DNA from: Fimbriimonadaceae bacterium
GTDB lineage: Bacteria > Armatimonadota > UBA10988
Direction of reading: 5' to 3'
NCBI GenBank assembly: GCA_020850355.1
Contig: JADZEX010000061.1
Span: forward strand, 1 to 64,000
DNA length: 64,000 nucleotides
Positions 8,539 to 17,318 of the stretch are shown here, piece by piece (position 1 is the stretch's first letter; each line of letters begins with the position of its first letter). Made by a program: the position numbers and the translations under genes. Under the pieces are notes generated by a model, which saw nothing but the letters and a program-made list of their open reading frames with translations, searched no databases and was not told the origin of the DNA.

Positions 8539-11500
8539 TCAGCGCTGCCGCCACCAGATCGCCCAGTCGTGGTCGCTCTGGCCCAAGTCGACGCGCCCGT
8601 CGCCAGCGATGGTCAGCGTGCGCTGCGCGCCGCTGACGAGGTTGGTCGCCTGCAGCTCCCAGGACCCGGCGCCCAGGCCCGCCTGCAGCCGCAGCGGCGC
8701 GGCTTGCACCGTGCGCAGGTACATCGTCCGCGGGCTGGCCTCGGGCGTGCTCCATTTGACCACCCCGCTGGCATTCCTGACGTAGGTCAGCCCGCGGCGG
8801 CCCGTCGCGTCGACCAGGCTGAGCGCCTCCCAGCCGGCCGACGGCGCCAGCGCCGCGGTCGACTCGGCCGGCGCGAACTGCTGCAGGCCGACCGTGGCGC
8901 GGTAGCCGGCAGCGTCCCAGGCGAAGTCGACCGCCTGGCCGCGCTGCAGGTACCAGCGGGCGTAGCGGTTCATCTGCCGCTGCGCGGTCTGGCCGGCGGC
9001 GCTGCGGTACCAGCGGTCGTCCTCCAGCGGATGCGTCACCAGCACCGCCACCGGTGCCCGGCGCGGGGTCCACGACGCTAGGTCGGCCGCGTCCGCAAGC
9101 TGCCGGGCGCGGGCGAACTCGTTGACCTCGTGGCCGCGGTTGTTCCAGAACATCACGCCCGGGTTGCCGTGCAGCAGGCCGAACCAGATGATGTCGCGGG
9201 CCACCCGCCGCCGGGCCGGCTCGTCGTCCAGCCAGAAGAACTCGTCGCCGACGCTTTCGCCGAAGAAGCACTTGCCAGCCATCCGGCCGTAGCGGCAGAG
9301 CACGTCGCAGACCAGCCCGTAGTCGGCATCGTCGTGGGTCGTGCCGGCCGGGTAGAGGTGGTAGGTGTAGGCGTCGATGCTGGACCGGGTTCGCCAGAAG
9401 TACGGGTCGCCGGTGTGCAACCCGCCGCCGCCGTGGCTCATCACAATCGGGGTCTGCGGGTCGACGGCCCGGATCACCGCGTTGGCGTGGTTGATCCAGG
9501 AGACCGGCACCGCCACCATCTCGTTCTCCAGCTCGTAGGCGAAGACCTGCGGGTTGTCCTTCAGCAGGCCAATCAGCTCGGTGGCATACTGGTCCTGGCA
9601 GGCGATGGCGTCGGGGTCGGTGTACTTCTGGTCGATCGACTCCAACAGCTTGCCGTCGCGCACAAAGCGCCGTTGGTGGGGCGGCAGCGCCTCCAGGTCG
9701 ACGCCGGCCCAACGCGGCAGGCAGTACTTCTCGCGGTAGTCGGCGTTGAAGTACATCGGCTTGGTGTAGTCCTCGTGCAACACCAGCAGGAAGCGCAGGC
9801 CGAACGGCCGGGCCAGATCCATCAGCCGCAACGCCTCGGCGTACAGCTCGGGGTTCACCCGACCACCGATGTCAAGCGGCTCCATGCCGCCCGGCCGGTG
9901 GGCCCGCAGCATGAACCGCAGCGCGGTGCAGCCCTGCTGGCTGAGGTACCGCAGCCAGGCGATCTTCTGCGCGTCGGTGGTGTCGACGAAGCTGGTCAAC
10001 CGGCGACCGGCCTCACCGGTCGTCGGCACATCGCCGACCCAGTTGGCGTAGAACCCGCCGAGCGGCAACCAGGGTCGGCCGCCCGCGGTGAACTGCCCGT
10101 TGCCGGCGAGCTGCACCCGGTCGTCCTGGCGGGCCGGCGTGTAGCAGACCGCCGGCGCGGTGCCTCGCAGCGCGCCGCTCTCGAAGGGTACCCAGGCCAC
10201 CCAGCGCTGCGCCGGGTCGAGCGTCACGGTGACCTGCGCGGCGCCCGTGGCATCGCTCCGCAGGGTGGTCGGGGTGACGCCGCAGCCGGCTGGCGGGACG
10301 GCCGTGATGCTCTGCCCGGCGGTCGCCACCGGGTTGCCGAAGGCGTCGGCGATCTGCACCGTGAGCGGCGTACTGGTGGCGCCGGGCGCCAGGATCACGG
10401 GCCGCGACGGGCGGCAGACCAGCTTGGCTGGCGGGCCTGGCTGAAGCTGGATCACGGCCTGCTGCGGCGGCAGCGGGCTGAGCTGCACGTACGCCGCCAG
10501 CTTGTCGCCGGCCGCGCCGCTGGTGGTCGAGGCGTGGTACTCGAAGCGCACCTCGCCGCTCGCGTCGGTCAGGGCAACGCGCTCCGTTGGACCGCTGCCG
10601 TAGCCCGGTCCGGCCAGCCGCCCGCCGCCCGCGCCTTGCAGCGCCAACCGCACCGGCTGCCCGCTGACCGGCTGCCCCGCCGCGTCGCGCACGGTCAACA
10701 CGACCGGCTGCGCGCTGCCGGCAACGGCGCGCGGCGGCGCCGTGAGGGCCAGCGTGGCCGCCGGCCGGCTCGGCTCCCCGCAGGTCTCGACCGCTGTGAC
10801 GGTCGCCTCGGTCAGCGCCAGCAGCCGGATCCAGTCGATCTCGACCTGGCCGGCGACGCTGTTCGAGGGATCGATTCGGAAGGCCTGCAGCCGACCGCGG
10901 AAGCGCGCCGCGCTGTACAGGTCAAGGCGCACCGTCTGCCAGCTCGTGCCGCTGACCGGGAAGTCGAACATCTGCAGGTCGTCGCGCCCGGCCGGCCGAC
11001 CGAAGACGGTCCACTCGGCATCGCTGAAGGACTGGCGCACCCGCATCTCGAGCAGCCGGTAGCGGTTGACATCCAGGTCGATCACCCGGCGTCCGGCGGG
11101 CCGGTCGCCCCACATGGTGCCCCACAGGAAGAACGGGTCCTGCCGCACCTGCATCGTCAGGACGCCGTCGACGACCCGTTGTTGCAGGTACTCGGGCTTG
11201 TCGCCCCACTGGTCGATGCCGCCGACGCTGCCGTCGTCGAAGTTCCAGGGGGCCCCAAGTTGCTCGGTGGCGTAATCGGGCAGCGCCGGCGGCACCGCGC
11301 TGGGGGCCCGCGGCACGGCCAGCCGGCGCGCTTGCAGCGGCACGCCGAGGTCGTAGCGGACCGCGTCGAAGTAAAGGCTAGCAGTCGCCGTCTGCCCTGC
11401 CGGCAGATCGGCCGGCAGGCGGAACAACACGCGCTGCTCGGCGGTGCTGTGCGGCACCGGCCGGCCGTCGAGGAGCACCTGGATGGAGGCCGGGTCCACG

Positions 11501-12375
11501 GCGCGCGCCTGGCCACTGAGTGCCGCCGCCGCTGCCGCGAAGGTCAGCGGCACCGCCACGGTCAGTCCGCGGCGCGGCTGGTCGGCCGCCGGCACGGTGA
11601 CCGTCGCCCGGAAGGCACAGTCGCTGACCGGCCAGGAGGCCGGGCGGGTCGGTCGGGTGACCGGGGCGGCACTCTCCTGCTGCGCCGGTCGCGCCGCCGC
11701 GGCGGCGATCAGTTCGGGCGCCAGCACGCGGTCGTAGAGGTAGACCTCGTCCAGCAGCCCGGTCAGGTAGTCGGGCGAGCCGTCCCCGTCGCGACCGATC
11801 CAGAGCGTCGTGCCGGGTGGGTCGAGCCGCAGCCCGGGCGCCGGCAAGGTGGCCGCGGGACGGCCGTCCAGGTAGAGGTCGATCCGCGCGGTGACCCCGA
11901 CCTGCCAGGTCGCCGCGACATGGTGCCAGGTGCCGGCGGCCCAGGAGTCGATCGGGGCGTTCAGCTCGTGGAGCCGGGCATCGGCGCCGTAGATCCCGAA
12001 GCGCAGCCGGCCGCCGGAGGCGTGCAGGTGCAACCGGTTGTGCAGCCACGGCTCGGGCTGCTCGTCGCTGCCGTAACAGCAGAACAGATAGCGCGGCGCC
12101 GCCGCACTGCCCGGCGCGTCCAGACAGACCCAGGCGGCGAAGGTCCCCGCCGCCAACGGCAGATTGCCGGCCCGCGGCAGGCCCAGGTCGCTGACCAGCC
12201 GCAACGCCTCGCCCTGCCGCCCGCGCTCGAAGGCGGTGGCGCCCAGCCGCGACGGGCCACCGCCCGCGGCCAAGGCCGGCGCGGCGTCGCCATCGAAGGG
12301 CAGGTAGACCAGCGGTCCGTCGGCGGCGCGAAGGGCGCTCAGGGTCAGCAGCAGGGCGATCCAGCAGCCTCGCAT
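8539..12375 (-). CDS. Secreted multidomain glycoside hydrolase-like protein (LamG, Ig-like and GH5-like domains)
   Basis: The 1278-residue protein starts with a signal peptide (MRGCWIALLLTLSALRAADG). A LamG/concanavalin-type domain follows (about 20-230, with LPLAAGTFAAWVCLD and DEVYLYDRVLAPELI). Next come a beta-rich region, two invasin-like Ig domains (VVLTVRDAAGQPVSGQPVRL and TPLTVQIADAFGNPVA), and then a TIM-barrel catalytic region. In this last part YELENEM fits the acid/base Glu and FFGESVGDEF the nucleophile Glu of clan GH-A (GH5-like) enzymes. The likely role is extracellular beta-glycan cleavage; the substrate is unknown. GGGAG precedes ATG 12375. It lies 52 bases downstream of rlpA on the same strand. 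Confidence 0.75.
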   Translation of the reverse strand: MRGCWIALLLTLSALRAADGPLVYLPFDGDAAPALAAGGGPSRLGATAFERGRQGEALRLVSDLGLPRAGNLPLAAGTFAAWVCLDAPGSAAAPRYLFCCYGSDEQPEPWLHNRLHLHASGGRLRFGIYGADARLHELNAPIDSWAAGTWHHVAATWQVGVTARIDLYLDGRPAATLPAPGLRLDPPGTTLWIGRDGDGSPDYLTGLLDEVYLYDRVLAPELIAAAAARPAQQESAAPVTRPTRPASWPVSDCAFRATVTVPAADQPRRGLTVAVPLTFAAAAAALSGQARAVDPASIQVLLDGRPVPHSTAEQRVLFRLPADLPAGQTATASLYFDAVRYDLGVPLQARRLAVPRAPSAVPPALPDYATEQLGAPWNFDDGSVGGIDQWGDKPEYLQQRVVDGVLTMQVRQDPFFLWGTMWGDRPAGRRVIDLDVNRYRLLEMRVRQSFSDAEWTVFGRPAGRDDLQMFDFPVSGTSWQTVRLDLYSAARFRGRLQAFRIDPSNSVAGQVEIDWIRLLALTEATVTAVETCGEPSRPAATLALTAPPRAVAGSAQPVVLTVRDAAGQPVSGQPVRLALQGAGGGRLAGPGYGSGPTERVALTDASGEVRFEYHASTTSGAAGDKLAAYVQLSPLPPQQAVIQLQPGPPAKLVCRPSRPVILAPGATSTPLTVQIADAFGNPVATAGQSITAVPPAGCGVTPTTLRSDATGAAQVTVTLDPAQRWVAWVPFESGALRGTAPAVCYTPARQDDRVQLAGNGQFTAGGRPWLPLGGFYANWVGDVPTTGEAGRRLTSFVDTTDAQKIAWLRYLSQQGCTALRFMLRAHRPGGMEPLDIGGRVNPELYAEALRLMDLARPFGLRFLLVLHEDYTKPMYFNADYREKYCLPRWAGVDLEALPPHQRRFVRDGKLLESIDQKYTDPDAIACQDQYATELIGLLKDNPQVFAYELENEMVAVPVSWINHANAVIRAVDPQTPIVMSHGGGGLHTGDPYFWRTRSSIDAYTYHLYPAGTTHDDADYGLVCDVLCRYGRMAGKCFFGESVGDEFFWLDDEPARRRVARDIIWFGLLHGNPGVMFWNNRGHEVNEFARARQLADAADLASWTPRRAPVAVLVTHPLEDDRWYRSAAGQTAQRQMNRYARWYLQRGQAVDFAWDAAGYRATVGLQQFAPAESTAALAPSAGWEALSLVDATGRRGLTYVRNASGVVKWSTPEASPRTMYLRTVQAAPLRLQAGLGAGSWELQATNLVSGAQRTLTIAGDGRVDLGQSDHDWAIWWRQR

Positions 12376-12427
12376 CGGGGTGCTCCCGGGGGAGCGTTCT
12401 CCGCGAGGCGCCGGGACCCTGCCGCGG

Positions 12428-13906
12428 TCAGCGGTTCGGGCTCAGCGCCTCGACCTGCACGCTGGTCAACCCGGCGCCGTAGAACCCCAGCGCCTGTGCG
12501 GCCGCGGCACTGACATCGACGATCCGCCCACCGATGTAGGGCCCGCGGTCGTTGACCCGGAGCACCACCTGCCGGCCGTTCTTGAGGTTGGTGACGCGCA
12601 CATAAGACCCCAGCGGCAGGCTGCGATGGGCACAGGTCCAACCCCACTGGTTGTACCGCTCACCGCTGGCGGTCGGACCACCGTGCAGCGAGCCGCCGTA
12701 CCAACTGGCGATGCCCTGCCAACTACGTCCGGCGGCGAAGTTGCCATCCCAGGGCAACTCCCCAGCGACGCTCGCGAGCTCGTTCTGGCGCTGCCGTTCT
12801 TCGCTCTGGTAGATCGTCGCCAGCAGGATCCGGCCGTCCTTGGTGCGCTCCAGGTCGACCTCGCCAGCGCCGGTCAAGCGGAACCCGACCCGTGTACCAC
12901 CGGTCTCCAGCGGCCGCACCTGAATGCTCAGCAGCCCGGCCCGCTCGACCTCGACGAGGCTCTCTTCTTCAACCCGGTAGCCGTCGATATCGGCCGAGAC
13001 CCAGGTGCCGTTGCGGCCCACCACCCGCAGCGGGACCGCCCGCGAGAACATCGACTCGACCCGCGCCTGGGACCCAACCGCGTAGACGGTGACGGTCATC
13101 CGGACCGGCGGCGCGGCGGGGTCGGTGGTGTGGGTGGGCACCAGCAGCAGCGCGAAGCTGCCTTCCAGGACCTGCGGCCGGGCAGCCGGCTGGCCCAGCC
13201 CGCCAGCGGTCAGCCAGTGGCCGGCGTAGGCCCGCAGGAAAGCGTCGGCATCGAGCTGCGCGGTGGCGCGGCTGGCGACGGCGCTGGCGGCGGGCGGGGC
13301 GGTGCCGCTGACCGGCATCGGGGCCGGCGCTGGCGGGGGACGGTAACCGGCAAAGGAGTCTCGTGCGGTGGTCGCGGCGGGCTGGTCGCGCACGGGGCTG
13401 ACCGGTGCCGCGGCCGCGGCTTCGGAGGGCAGCGTGGCGGCCGCCGGCGCCGGCTTGCGCCAGACCTCGCCACGGGTCGAACCGAGGGTCTCACCGACAA
13501 ACTCGCGGACCGCCGCCGGCCAGTCGCCCCCGGCTGCGCCGGCGGGCCAGTGTCGGTAGCCGAGCAATCGGGGCAGCGCCAGATCGACCAGCGCGGCCTC
13601 GGCCGCCGAGCCGAGCTGCCGGACCAGCAGCACCCGCCGGCCGCCGAACTCGGTGCGCCGCTCGGTGGCGACCGCCTGCAGCCGGGTCGGCAAGGCGCGC
13701 AGGTCGTCGAGCAGATCGCTCGGGAGCGAGTCGGGGGGCAGCACCACCAGCGGCCCACCCGCGACATCCCGCAACATCGCCGCGGCGGGCGCCTCTAAAG
13801 GCCAGGAAAGCGTCAGTCCAGGCGCTTCGGCGGATCCCGGTCGCCCCCCCAAGAGGAGCGCCAGCAGACCCCACACCAAGGCCCGGCAGGCGGGCGAGGA
13901 CACCAT
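12428..13906 (-). CDS. rlpA: RlpA-family septal ring lytic transglycosylase-like protein
   Basis: The protein has 492 residues. A signal peptide (ACRALVWGLLALLLGG) leads into a long N-terminal region of unknown fold with a Pro/Ala-rich linker. The C-terminal double-psi beta-barrel domain is typical of RlpA: GIASWYGGSLHGGPTASGERY, the catalytic-type Asp in VNDRGPYIGGRIVDVS, and AHRSLPLGSYVRV. RlpA proteins act on naked peptidoglycan glycan strands at the septum. The extra N-terminal half of about 380 residues is much longer than the usual SPOR-type RlpA, and no SPOR domain is visible. ATG 13906 is preceded by an AAAGGAACCCGCGAGG leader. It is probably the first gene of the minus-strand envelope operon. 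Confidence 0.85.
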   Translation of the reverse strand: MVSSPACRALVWGLLALLLGGRPGSAEAPGLTLSWPLEAPAAAMLRDVAGGPLVVLPPDSLPSDLLDDLRALPTRLQAVATERRTEFGGRRVLLVRQLGSAAEAALVDLALPRLLGYRHWPAGAAGGDWPAAVREFVGETLGSTRGEVWRKPAPAAATLPSEAAAAAPVSPVRDQPAATTARDSFAGYRPPPAPAPMPVSGTAPPAASAVASRATAQLDADAFLRAYAGHWLTAGGLGQPAARPQVLEGSFALLLVPTHTTDPAAPPVRMTVTVYAVGSQARVESMFSRAVPLRVVGRNGTWVSADIDGYRVEEESLVEVERAGLLSIQVRPLETGGTRVGFRLTGAGEVDLERTKDGRILLATIYQSEERQRQNELASVAGELPWDGNFAAGRSWQGIASWYGGSLHGGPTASGERYNQWGWTCAHRSLPLGSYVRVTNLKNGRQVVLRVNDRGPYIGGRIVDVSAAAAQALGFYGAGLTSVQVEALSPNR

Positions 13907-13972
13907 CCTCGCGGGTTCCTTTCTCGGCCCGCACGGGCCGCGTCGGCAGGTTACGCCGCGCCAGGGCCACCA

Positions 13973-14002
13973 AGTGTAGCCGGCCGCGTCACGTCTTGTC
14001 AA
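13973..14002 (-). promoter_or_regulatory. Sigma70-type promoter for rlpA operon
   Basis: Read on the minus strand, TTGACA (14002-13997) and TACACT (13978-13973) are separated by 18 bases. Transcription would start near 13966, about 60 bases before the rlpA ATG. A perfect inverted repeat lies just upstream of the -35 box. Confidence 0.7.
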
Positions 14003-14009
14003 CCCAATC

Positions 14010-14025
14010 GCAAACATCAGTTTGC
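14010..14025. promoter_or_regulatory. Palindromic operator-like site upstream of rlpA promoter
   Basis: GCAAAC-ATCA-GTTTGC is a perfect 6-base inverted repeat around a 4-base centre, flanked by CAAT and ATTG. It is AT-rich in a GC-rich spacer and sits 8 bases upstream of the rlpA -35 box, the usual place for an activator or repressor site. The 298-base spacer 13907-14204 holds no gene besides these signals. Confidence 0.4.
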
Positions 14026-14204
14026 ATTGCCCCGGCAGCGCGCTGTCGGAGCGGCTGCGCCGGGCGTGCCGGACGCGGCGGCCGGGCGGCGGTCGGATCG
14101 GACTCGCCGGGCGGGGCCCGCCGGCGGCGATGTCATAGGAATGCAAAAGAAGGTCGGCATGATCTGCTTCGACCGGGCCGAACAGGGCGGGTCAGACGGC
14201 AACG

Positions 14205-15713
14205 GTGAGGCGAGCGTTGATCGAACCCTGGCCGATGGTGGCCGAGCCGGCGCAGACGGCGCCAGCGGCGGTGCTGTTGATCGATCCGAGCGGCGGCGTG
14301 CAACCCGTCGATGCCGCGGCGGCCGACCTGTTGCGGGCCGACGACGGGGCCTTGGCGTTGTTGCTGGGCCAGCGGCAACCCTTCGGTGAAGCCTGGCCGG
14401 GCGCCCCGACCCAAGGCCGCGTCGAGAGCGGCGGGCGCTCCTACGATGTCAGCATCCTGCCGCGTGGCGATGGCTCCTCGGTCGCGCTGCTGACCGCGGC
14501 ACCGGCCGGCGCACCGGTGACGCAGTTGCCAGCCGGTCCCTGGCGGGCCTGGCTGGAGGACGCTCCCGCCCTGGTGGTACTGCTTGACCCCGAGCACCGC
14601 GCCGTGGCGGCCAACCGCCGGCTCCGCGAACTGCTCGGGGTCGACGCCGGGGAGTTGCTGCAGCAGCCCTTCTTGCGTTGGGTGGCGCCCTCCGCGCAGC
14701 CCGCCGCGCTGGCGGCGTTGGAGGCGGCCGGCACCCTGCCCGAGTGCCGCCTGGTGGCCGACAGCGGGGTGGAGCTGGTCTGTGAGTGGGAGGTGGCCGC
14801 CGTACGGCAGGGCGAGCGGCGGTGGGGCAGTTGGGTTTTCCTGCGCGACATCACCCGCCACCAGGCCTCGGCCCTCGAAATGGAGCGCTACACCCACGAG
14901 CTGGAGCGGCTCTACGTCGAGGTTGAGCAGCGTCGGCAGGAGCTGGAGGACGCCAACCAGGCGCTGCGCCAGGCGCGGCTCGAAGCCCTCGCCGCCGAGG
15001 AGCTGGCGCGGCTGGAGCAGATGAAGACCGCGTTTCTGGATGTTGCCGCCCACGAGCTGCGGACGCCGGTGACGCTCCTGGCGGGGGCGCTGGAGTACCT
15101 CGACCAGCCGGTGCCAGCGGCGTCGCGGGAGGCCCTGCTAGGCGCCGCCCAGCGCAGCACACGGCGCCTGACCGAGATTGTCGACACCGCGCTGAAGCTG
15201 CTCGGCAACGGTGAAGCGCCGCGCCCCGACAACTTCCTGGCAGCCGACCTGGACGCCGTGCTGCAGGCCGCGGCGACCGATGTCGAGCCGTTCGTGAGTC
15301 GCCGCGGGCAGGAGCTGCGGGTGCGCCTGGCGGGGGGCCTGCCGGCGCTGCAGCTCGACCGCTCGATGATCCGCGATGTCGCCACGAACCTGTTGATGAA
15401 CGCGATCAAGTTCACGCCCGATGGCGGTCTGCTGGAGCTGACCTCACGCCGCCGCCCGGGGGGGGTCGAGTTTGAGGTCCGCGACAGCGGGCTGGGCATC
15501 CGCAGCGCCGACCTGCCGCTGGTCTTCGAGCAGTTCTTCTGCAGCCTCGACACCCGCAACCACAGTTCCGGCGACTACGAGTTCAACAAGCGCGGGCCCG
15601 GCTTCGGCCTGGCCATCGTGCGCAAGTTCGTCGAGCTCCACGGCGGGCAGGTCACCGTCCGCAACAACCCCCAGGGCGGCTGCACCTTCACCGTCGCGTT
15701 GCCTCTGCGCTGA
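14205..15713 (+). CDS. Soluble PAS histidine kinase
   Basis: The 502-residue protein has no clear transmembrane segments. An N-terminal region and a PAS-like domain (WLEDAPALVVLLDPEHRAVA, then GSWVFLRDITRHQ) lead into a long coiled coil (about 225-275). The HisKA H-box reads FLDVAAHELRTPVTLLAG, with the phospho-accepting His. The ATPase boxes are VATNLLMNAIKFTPDGG, VRDSGLGI and GPGFGLAIVRKFVELHGG. No response regulator is adjacent, so the partner must lie elsewhere. GTG 14205 gives the longest in-frame start. ATG 14235 is an alternative, and neither has a strong ribosome binding site. It is transcribed away from rlpA and followed by dacB after 51 bases. Confidence 0.87.
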   Translation: MRRALIEPWPMVAEPAQTAPAAVLLIDPSGGVQPVDAAAADLLRADDGALALLLGQRQPFGEAWPGAPTQGRVESGGRSYDVSILPRGDGSSVALLTAAPAGAPVTQLPAGPWRAWLEDAPALVVLLDPEHRAVAANRRLRELLGVDAGELLQQPFLRWVAPSAQPAALAALEAAGTLPECRLVADSGVELVCEWEVAAVRQGERRWGSWVFLRDITRHQASALEMERYTHELERLYVEVEQRRQELEDANQALRQARLEALAAEELARLEQMKTAFLDVAAHELRTPVTLLAGALEYLDQPVPAASREALLGAAQRSTRRLTEIVDTALKLLGNGEAPRPDNFLAADLDAVLQAAATDVEPFVSRRGQELRVRLAGGLPALQLDRSMIRDVATNLLMNAIKFTPDGGLLELTSRRRPGGVEFEVRDSGLGIRSADLPLVFEQFFCSLDTRNHSSGDYEFNKRGPGFGLAIVRKFVELHGGQVTVRNNPQGGCTFTVALPLR

Positions 15714-15764
15714 GCCGACGGCAACCGGCGGTGGCGTCAACCTTACGGGTGCGGAGATCGCCCG

Positions 15765-17249
15765 ATGTGTCGCCCCTTGCTCGTCGTCCTGCTCTGCTGG
15801 CTGCCTGCCAGCCTGGCGGCGACCGCGCCTGATCCGGCCAGCCTCGGCTCGCTGACCGCGGAGCTGCGGGCGGCGGTTGGCAGCGCCACGGTCGCCGAGG
15901 GCTTCGTCGGGGCCTACGTCGTGGCGCTCGGGCAGCGTGACGAGGCGGCCCGGCAGGCCGGCACGTTCGGCCTGCAGCCGTACGCGGCGCAGCGTCGGCC
16001 GGAGCTCTTCGCGGTGCAGGCCGACAAGCTCCTCGCGCCGGCCAGCACCCTGAAGTGCTACACCGTCGCCGCCGCGCTCGACGCGTTGGGGGCCGAGCAC
16101 ACTTTCGTCACGCGGGTCCTGGCGTCCGCCGCGCCGGCCGCCGGCGCAGTCGAGGAACTCTATCTGGTGGGCGGCGGCGACCCGTCGCTGGGGCGGCCCC
16201 AGTTGGGCGCCCTGGCGGCGGCCGTGGCGGCCGCTGGCGTGCAGCGGATCGGGCGCGTGATCGTCGTCGACAGTCGCTACCGCGACCGCTTCGGCTACGG
16301 TTGGACGGTCGACGACCTGCCCTGGTACTACGCCGCGGAGTGCTCCGCACTGACCCTTGACCGCAACCATGTCGACGTCACGGTCACGCCGGGCGCCCAG
16401 GCCGGCGAGCCGGCCAAGGTGACCTGCAATCCGCCCAGCAGCTACCTGCAGGTCGACTCGACGGTCACCACGGTGGCCGCCGGCCAGGCCACGGCGGTCG
16501 ACTTCGATCGCCCACCGGGCGGCCGGCAGTTCGTGCTGCGGGGGCAGATCGCCAGCGATCAGAAGGCCGGCCGCAGCGAAGGGATGGCGGTCCCGGAGGT
16601 CGAGCTGTACGCCGCGACGGTCTTCGCCGAGGTCCTGCAGCAGCGCGGCGTGCTGGTGGCCGCGCCGGCCGCGCGCGGCACCGCGCCCGCGACCGCGGTC
16701 GAGCTGGCCCGGCAGGTCAGTCCGCCGTTGAGCCAGTTGATCGTGCGCCTGCTGAAGAGCAGCGACAACCTCTACGCCGAGCTGCTGTTGCGGGAGCTGG
16801 GCGTCGCCACAGCCGGCGCTGGAACTGCCAGCGGCGGCCTGCATGGCGTGCGGGCCTTCCTGCAGGCGCACGAGGTCGACGCCACGCGGTGCCGCCTCGC
16901 CGATGGCTCGGGCCTCTCGCGCTACAACCTGGTCTCAGCGCGGGTCACCGCCGGCGTGCTGCGGGCGATGGCCCTGCATCGGGACCGCGAGGCCTTCTTC
17001 GCCGCGCTGCCGATCGCGGGCGTCGACGGCACATTGGGCTACCGTTTCAAGGGCACCCCCGCCGAGCGCAACGTCCGGGCTAAAACCGGGTCGTACTCCA
17101 ACCACAGCGCGCTGGCGGGTTACGTCACGACGGCCGGCGGCGACCTGTTGGTGGCCAGCACCGTGGTGAATCACGCCACCGCTGCCCCCGCCGAACTGCG
17201 CGCGGTACAGGACAAACTGTTCGTGGCCCTGGCCGGCTGGCGGCGCTGA
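15765..17249 (+). CDS. dacB: D-alanyl-D-alanine carboxypeptidase/endopeptidase, PBP4 type (peptidase S13)
   Basis: The protein has 494 residues. An N-terminal signal peptide (MCRPLLVVLLCWLPASLAA) exports it. All three penicillin-binding motifs are present in order: SxxK in APASTLKCYT, SxN in KSSDNLYAELLL and KTG in VRAKTGSYSNHSALAG. The large insertion between SxxK and SxN is typical of S13 enzymes. These periplasmic enzymes trim or cleave peptidoglycan cross-links. GGAG precedes ATG 15765. A strong hairpin follows the stop. Its place after a sensor kinase and near rlpA fits a cell-wall neighbourhood. Confidence 0.92.
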   Translation: MCRPLLVVLLCWLPASLAATAPDPASLGSLTAELRAAVGSATVAEGFVGAYVVALGQRDEAARQAGTFGLQPYAAQRRPELFAVQADKLLAPASTLKCYTVAAALDALGAEHTFVTRVLASAAPAAGAVEELYLVGGGDPSLGRPQLGALAAAVAAAGVQRIGRVIVVDSRYRDRFGYGWTVDDLPWYYAAECSALTLDRNHVDVTVTPGAQAGEPAKVTCNPPSSYLQVDSTVTTVAAGQATAVDFDRPPGGRQFVLRGQIASDQKAGRSEGMAVPEVELYAATVFAEVLQQRGVLVAAPAARGTAPATAVELARQVSPPLSQLIVRLLKSSDNLYAELLLRELGVATAGAGTASGGLHGVRAFLQAHEVDATRCRLADGSGLSRYNLVSARVTAGVLRAMALHRDREAFFAALPIAGVDGTLGYRFKGTPAERNVRAKTGSYSNHSALAGYVTTAGGDLLVASTVVNHATAAPAELRAVQDKLFVALAGWRR

Positions 17250-17254
17250 ACGAC

Positions 17255-17283
17255 GTCGCCCGGGCCGTGGCAGCCCGGGCGAC
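17255..17283. terminator. Hairpin between convergent dacB and carbonic anhydrase genes
   Basis: A perfect 11-base inverted repeat (GTCGCCCGGGC / GCCCGGGCGAC) with a 7-base loop lies 5 bases after the dacB stop. The T-run is weak (ACTTCG). It can serve both converging genes. Confidence 0.65.
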
Positions 17284-17318
17284 TTCGCACATGGTGGTAG
17301 CGGCGTTGTCCGCGCGGC

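Noticed and set aside
4194-8785. Two long plus-strand frames over the kinase, deacetylase and lipoprotein genes
   Set aside because: They are shadows of real minus-strand genes with clear motifs and overlapping starts and stops.
9130-12513. Long open frame (about 1127 codons) on the plus strand
   Set aside because: It lies exactly antisense to the GH5-like gene. Its translation is low-complexity, rich in Arg, Gly, His and Val, with no motif: a product of GC-rich codon structure.
14027-14389. Small frame beginning ATGCAAAAGAAG ahead of the PAS kinase
   Set aside because: It continues out of frame through the kinase gene with low-complexity Gly/Arg sequence, and its start has no ribosome binding site.
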